Shown one piece after another: positions 6,910-8,832 of a stretch of DNA of 8,832 bases. Where the stretch lies: assembly GCA_038116745.1 (NCBI GenBank), contig JAYODW010000079.1:1-8832 (forward strand), in the 5' to 3' direction. The position numbers and the translations under genes were made by a program. This stretch comes from JAYODW01 sp038116745. Its GTDB lineage: Bacteria; Pseudomonadota; Gammaproteobacteria; Ga0077536. The notes under the pieces were generated by a model, which did not search any database, was not told the origin of the DNA, and worked only from the letters and a program-made list of their open reading frames with translations. Within the stretch, counting starts at the first letter, position 1, and each line of letters begins with the position of its first letter.

Positions 6910-6930
6910 TAAGGAGGAGGAAGGAGGAAC
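6910..6930. other. Purine-rich tract with two AAGGAGG copies
   Basis: The plus strand carries TAAGGAGG (6910-6917), a full complement of the 16S rRNA 3' end, and a second AAGGAGG (6921-6927). No convincing start codon lies 5-10 bases after either. Read on the minus strand it is a C/U-rich, G-poor stretch just before the terminator hairpin in the phasin 3' untranslated region, which could help Rho loading or hairpin function. Confidence 0.4.
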
Positions 6931-6972
6931 TCAGGGAGCACGCGATGCAGCACGTCGCTCCGCTCATGTCAT

Positions 6973-7365
6973 TCAGGCCGCTTTGCGCGCCGGTTTTTTT
7001 GCCGCCTCGGGAGTCAGCGTGAAAATCGTCGGGACACCGGCGCGCTGCAGGTTGTTTTCAAGCCAGGCTTGGTATGACTCGCGTGACTGCGCCAGGATAT
7101 CGGCGGTTTCCCGGGTCGTTTCCATCAGCTTTTCGTTGAACTCAGCGGCCATGCGCGTATTCTCGGATAGCAGCTCGGGATACGCCTTAACGTCGCCGAG
7201 GGTCTGCCAATAACGAGTGCCGGCTTCGATTGCGGTGTTCGTAAGTTCAAGCTGCTTGTTGGTCAGCTGTTGCAGAAGCTCGGTGTTGATGGTTTCGAGT
7301 TCCTTCGCTGCTGCCATGGCGTTCTTGCCGTAGTCCTGCCAGTTCTCAAAAAATTTGTAATCCAT
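6973..7365 (-). CDS. Phasin family granule-associated protein
   Basis: A 130-residue, mostly helical protein expected to coat PHA granules, limiting coalescence and controlling granule number. The start MDYKFFENW is chosen at 7365 because GGAG (7372-7375 on the plus-strand numbering) lies six bases upstream. The open frame continues to 7452, but that extension is Cys/Pro-rich and overlaps the promoter, so it is not coding. The sequence is Gln/Glu/Thr-rich without a signal peptide, with an aromatic helix start (FFENWQDYGK, 5-14), amphipathic helices at about 15-60 and 67-110 (including SRESYQAWLENNLQRAG, 94-110), and an Ala/Lys tail (KKPARKAA, 123-130) typical of proteobacterial phasins. It is convergent with phaC and divergent from pckG. 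The family call rests on composition, size, tail and position next to phaEC; I did not have an alignment. Confidence 0.87.
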   Translation of the reverse strand: MDYKFFENWQDYGKNAMAAAKELETINTELLQQLTNKQLELTNTAIEAGTRYWQTLGDVKAYPELLSENTRMAAEFNEKLMETTRETADILAQSRESYQAWLENNLQRAGVPTIFTLTPEAAKKPARKAA

Positions 7366-7371
7366 ATCGGG

Positions 7372-7375
7372 CTCC
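7372..7375 (-). promoter_or_regulatory. Ribosome binding site deciding the phasin start
   Basis: GGAG on the minus strand, six bases before the ATG at 7365. It favours the 130-residue phasin over the longer frame opening at 7452, which would start inside the promoter repeats. Confidence 0.7.
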
Positions 7376-7415
7376 AATACCGCGAACAGCGGTGAGTTAG
7401 GTTCAACTGGCGGGC

Positions 7416-7444
7416 AGTTTATTGCACTGCAACATATATTGCAA
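7416..7444 (-). promoter_or_regulatory. Sigma70-like promoter of the phasin gene
   Basis: On the minus strand TTGCAA (7444-7439) is the -35 box and TAAACT (7421-7416) the -10 box, separated by exactly 17 bases. Transcription would start at about 7409, giving a leader of about 44 bases before the ATG at 7365. Both boxes are touched by the TGC-rich repeats. Confidence 0.6.
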
Positions 7445-7451
7445 TGCAGCA
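7420..7451 (-). promoter_or_regulatory. Candidate PhaR-type operator: two 15-bp direct repeats
   Basis: On the minus strand TGCTGCATTGCAATA (7451-7437) and TGTTGCAGTGCAATA (7434-7420) match at 13 of 15 positions and begin 17 bases apart. The second contains an 11-bp perfect inverted repeat, TTGCA-C-TGCAA (7422-7432). PHA-responsive repressors of the PhaR family are known to bind TGC-rich, partly palindromic sites at phasin promoters. Here one copy covers the -35 box and the other fills most of the spacer and touches the -10 box, the expected place for a repressor that is released when polymer appears. No phaR gene is in this window, so the link is inferred. Confidence 0.55.
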
Positions 7452-7682
7452 AAAGAGGTTTTTGCGATCCGTCGTATGACGCGCCGCTTTCGACAACATC
7501 ATGGACAGGCAGTCAGCGTGCCGCGTGCCTGGAATTACGGGCAGCATCTCCGCATCAGATTTGTTAACCTTGCGGGCGCTTTTTCTTGCCGGCTCTTCGG
7601 GGTCGGATCCCCTTTAAATATGGAGTGGCCTGGCGCCGGCAGTCGGTCGGTACATACAGGCTCGACGGAGCTTTCCCGAATA

Positions 7683-8832
7683 ATGACAACGAATGCTGCA
7701 CTGGCGGCGTGGATCGACGAGGTCGCCGCGCTGACGAATCCGGACAAGATCCATTGGTGTGATGGCTCGGAAGCGGAAAATGATGCGCTGACCGAGGCCA
7801 TGCTGGCCACCGGCGATCTGCTGCGCCTGAATGAGAAGACTCATCCGAATTGTTTCCTGCACCGCTCCGATCCGAAAGACGTTGCGCGCGTTGAGCACCT
7901 GACCTTCGTGTGTACGGAGAACGCGGAGGACGCCGGGCCGAACAACAACTGGATGGCGCCTGCAGCGGCCCACGAAAAAATCGATGGGCTGTTCGCGGGC
8001 TGTATGCGGGGCCGGACGATGTACGTCATACCGTATCTGATGGGCCCTTACGGATCGCCCTTCGCGCGCGCCGGCGTGGAAATCACGGACAGTCCTTACG
8101 TCGTCGTCAACATGCGCATCATGGCGCGGATCGGCGCACGTGCCCTCGAGCACATCGAGCAGAGCAACCGCAGCTTTGTGCGCGGTCTGCACTCGACCGG
8201 CGAGCTCGATCCTGACCGTCGTTTCATCATGCATTTCCCGGGCGAGCTGTTGATCAAGAGCTTTGGCTCTGGTTACGGCGGTAACGCGCTTTTGGGTAAA
8301 AAATGCCACGCCCTGCGCATCGCGAGCGCCCAGGCCCGGGACGAGGGCTGGCTGGCGGAGCACATGCTCATTCTCGGCATCCAGTCCCCCGCTGGCGAGA
8401 CCCGGTACATTGCAGCAGCGTTCCCTTCAGCCTGTGGCAAAACCAATCTGGCCATGCTTGTGCCGCCAGCTGAGTTCGATGGCTGGAAGGTATGGACGGT
8501 CGGCGATGACATAGCGTGGATGCATCTGGGCGATGACGGACAGCTCTGGGCGGTCAATCCCGAGGCGGGCTTTTTCGGTGTCGCGCCGGGGACAAGTCTG
8601 CAGACCAATCCGAATTGCATGAACACTCTGGGACGTAACGCCATTTACACCAACGTTGCGGTCACCGATGACCAGCAGCCCTGGTGGGAAGGCATTGACG
8701 GGAAAAAGCCCGCTCACCTGACCGACTGGCAGGGGCGTCCGCACAATCCGAGTAACGGCCCGGCCGCGCATCCGAATGCGCGGTTTACCGTAGCTGCCAG
8801 CCAGTGTCCGAGCTTCTCACCGGCGGGCAACG
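7683..8832 (+). CDS. pckG: Phosphoenolpyruvate carboxykinase (GTP), 3' end beyond window
   Basis: Converts oxaloacetate and GTP to phosphoenolpyruvate, CO2 and GDP in the cytosol, the first dedicated step of gluconeogenesis, or runs in reverse for CO2 fixation. The window contains 383 complete codons of the roughly 600 usual for this family, and the frame is open at the edge. Motifs of the GTP-type enzyme are HWCDGS (24-29), SDPKDVARVEHLT (62-74), NNNWMAP (87-93), GRTMYVIPYLMGP (110-122), the metal-ligand region GGNALLGKKCHALR (199-212), the P-loop FPSACGKTNLAM (247-258) with the reactive Cys251, and VGDDIAWM (273-280). The start ATG at 7683 matches the family's usual N-terminus (AAWIDEVAALTNPDKIHW). 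An in-frame ATG at 7620 would add 21 residues without family likeness and lacks a ribosome site. GGAG (7667-7670) is 12 bases before 7683, rather far. The gene is divergent from the phasin gene. Confidence 0.96.
   Translation, partial: MTTNAALAAWIDEVAALTNPDKIHWCDGSEAENDALTEAMLATGDLLRLNEKTHPNCFLHRSDPKDVARVEHLTFVCTENAEDAGPNNNWMAPAAAHEKIDGLFAGCMRGRTMYVIPYLMGPYGSPFARAGVEITDSPYVVVNMRIMARIGARALEHIEQSNRSFVRGLHSTGELDPDRRFIMHFPGELLIKSFGSGYGGNALLGKKCHALRIASAQARDEGWLAEHMLILGIQSPAGETRYIAAAFPSACGKTNLAMLVPPAEFDGWKVWTVGDDIAWMHLGDDGQLWAVNPEAGFFGVAPGTSLQTNPNCMNTLGRNAIYTNVAVTDDQQPWWEGIDGKKPAHLTDWQGRPHNPSNGPAAHPNARFTVAASQCPSFSPAGN

Larger units (their letters stand above)
7366..7682. other. Divergent intergenic region between phasin gene and pckG
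   Basis: These 317 bases hold the phasin leader, promoter and operator-like repeats at the left (7366-7451). The remaining roughly 230 bases belong to pckG. They contain an imperfect hairpin, CAGGCA (7506-7511) with TGCCTG (7526-7531), and GGGG (7599-7602) with CCCC (7609-7612) just before an AT-rich TTTAAATA (7613-7620). I find no pair of boxes with acceptable spacing that I would call the pckG promoter, and no small gene. Confidence 0.6.

Noticed and set aside
6945..7022. A 25-codon plus-strand frame starting at ATG 6945 with AGGGAG six bases upstream and purine-rich SD-like copies further up
   Set aside because: It lies mostly antisense to the phasin C-terminus, its product (Pro-rich, no recognisable feature) looks random, and the ribosome-site likeness comes from a low-complexity purine tract.
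7366..7452. N-terminal extension of the phasin frame to an ATG at 7452
   Set aside because: The extra 29 residues are Cys/Pro-rich and unlike phasins, and they overlap the promoter repeats; a good ribosome site precedes the ATG at 7365 instead.
7586..7620. TTGCCG (7586-7591) and TAAATA (7615-7620) as a pckG promoter
   Set aside because: The spacer is 23 bases, far beyond the usual 16-18, and no better -35 box lies at the right distance.
7614..8363. 249-codon minus-strand open frame opposite pckG
   Set aside because: The plus strand encodes conserved PEP carboxykinase motifs here; the antisense product shows no recognisable domain.

Overview
The window reads as a chromosomal fragment of a GC-rich gammaproteobacterium that stores polyhydroxyalkanoate (PHA). 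This is inferred from a class III PHA synthase pair (PhaE plus a PhaC whose catalytic residues fall at the same numbers as in Allochromatium vinosum), a GTP-type PEP carboxykinase, and the general style of the proteins. A run of exactly 100 N (2671-2770) shows it is a draft or metagenome scaffold. I see no mobile element, CRISPR array, tRNA or rRNA. I assign the class by inference and cannot name a genus.

Layout. (1) 117-806 (+): a small exported protein of unknown function. (2) Convergent to it, 832-1761 (-): an unusual short-chain dehydrogenase/reductase (SDR). Upstream of that on the same strand, 1840-2670 (-) is a HAL2/SAL1-type 3'(2'),5'-bisphosphate nucleotidase whose N-terminus is lost in the N gap. 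(3) 2808-6862 (+): a tight block acs-phaE-phaC, with gaps of 27 and 5 bases, that looks like one operon. Its promoter probably lies in the assembly gap. (4) 6863-6972: a bidirectional terminator hairpin between the convergent phaC and phasin genes. (5) 6973-7365 (-): a 130-residue phasin with a sigma70-like promoter that overlaps two near-identical 15-bp TGC-rich repeats, a good candidate PhaR operator. (6) 7683 to the window edge (+): pckG, GTP-dependent PEP carboxykinase, 383 codons present and the 3' part cut off by the window end.

How the genes fit together. Acs activates acetate to acetyl-CoA. PhaEC polymerises 3-hydroxyacyl-CoA made from acetyl-CoA into granules, and the phasin coats those granules. 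PckG, divergent from the phasin gene, starts gluconeogenesis from oxaloacetate. The right two thirds of the window is therefore a carbon-storage and acetate-use neighbourhood. The ketothiolase and acetoacetyl-CoA reductase genes (phaA, phaB) are not present; the SDR at 832-1761 is not a clear substitute.

Most interesting points: the SDR carries the Lys-Ser-Tyr-Asn catalytic order of polyketide/fatty-acid synthase ketoreductase domains instead of the classical Asn-Ser-Tyr-Lys; the phasin promoter contains a duplicated operator-like repeat; PhaE ends in a strongly basic tail; and acs and phaE share one reading frame separated by a single UGA. None of these shows a wholly new system; the window is mostly recognisable metabolism with a few unusual details.
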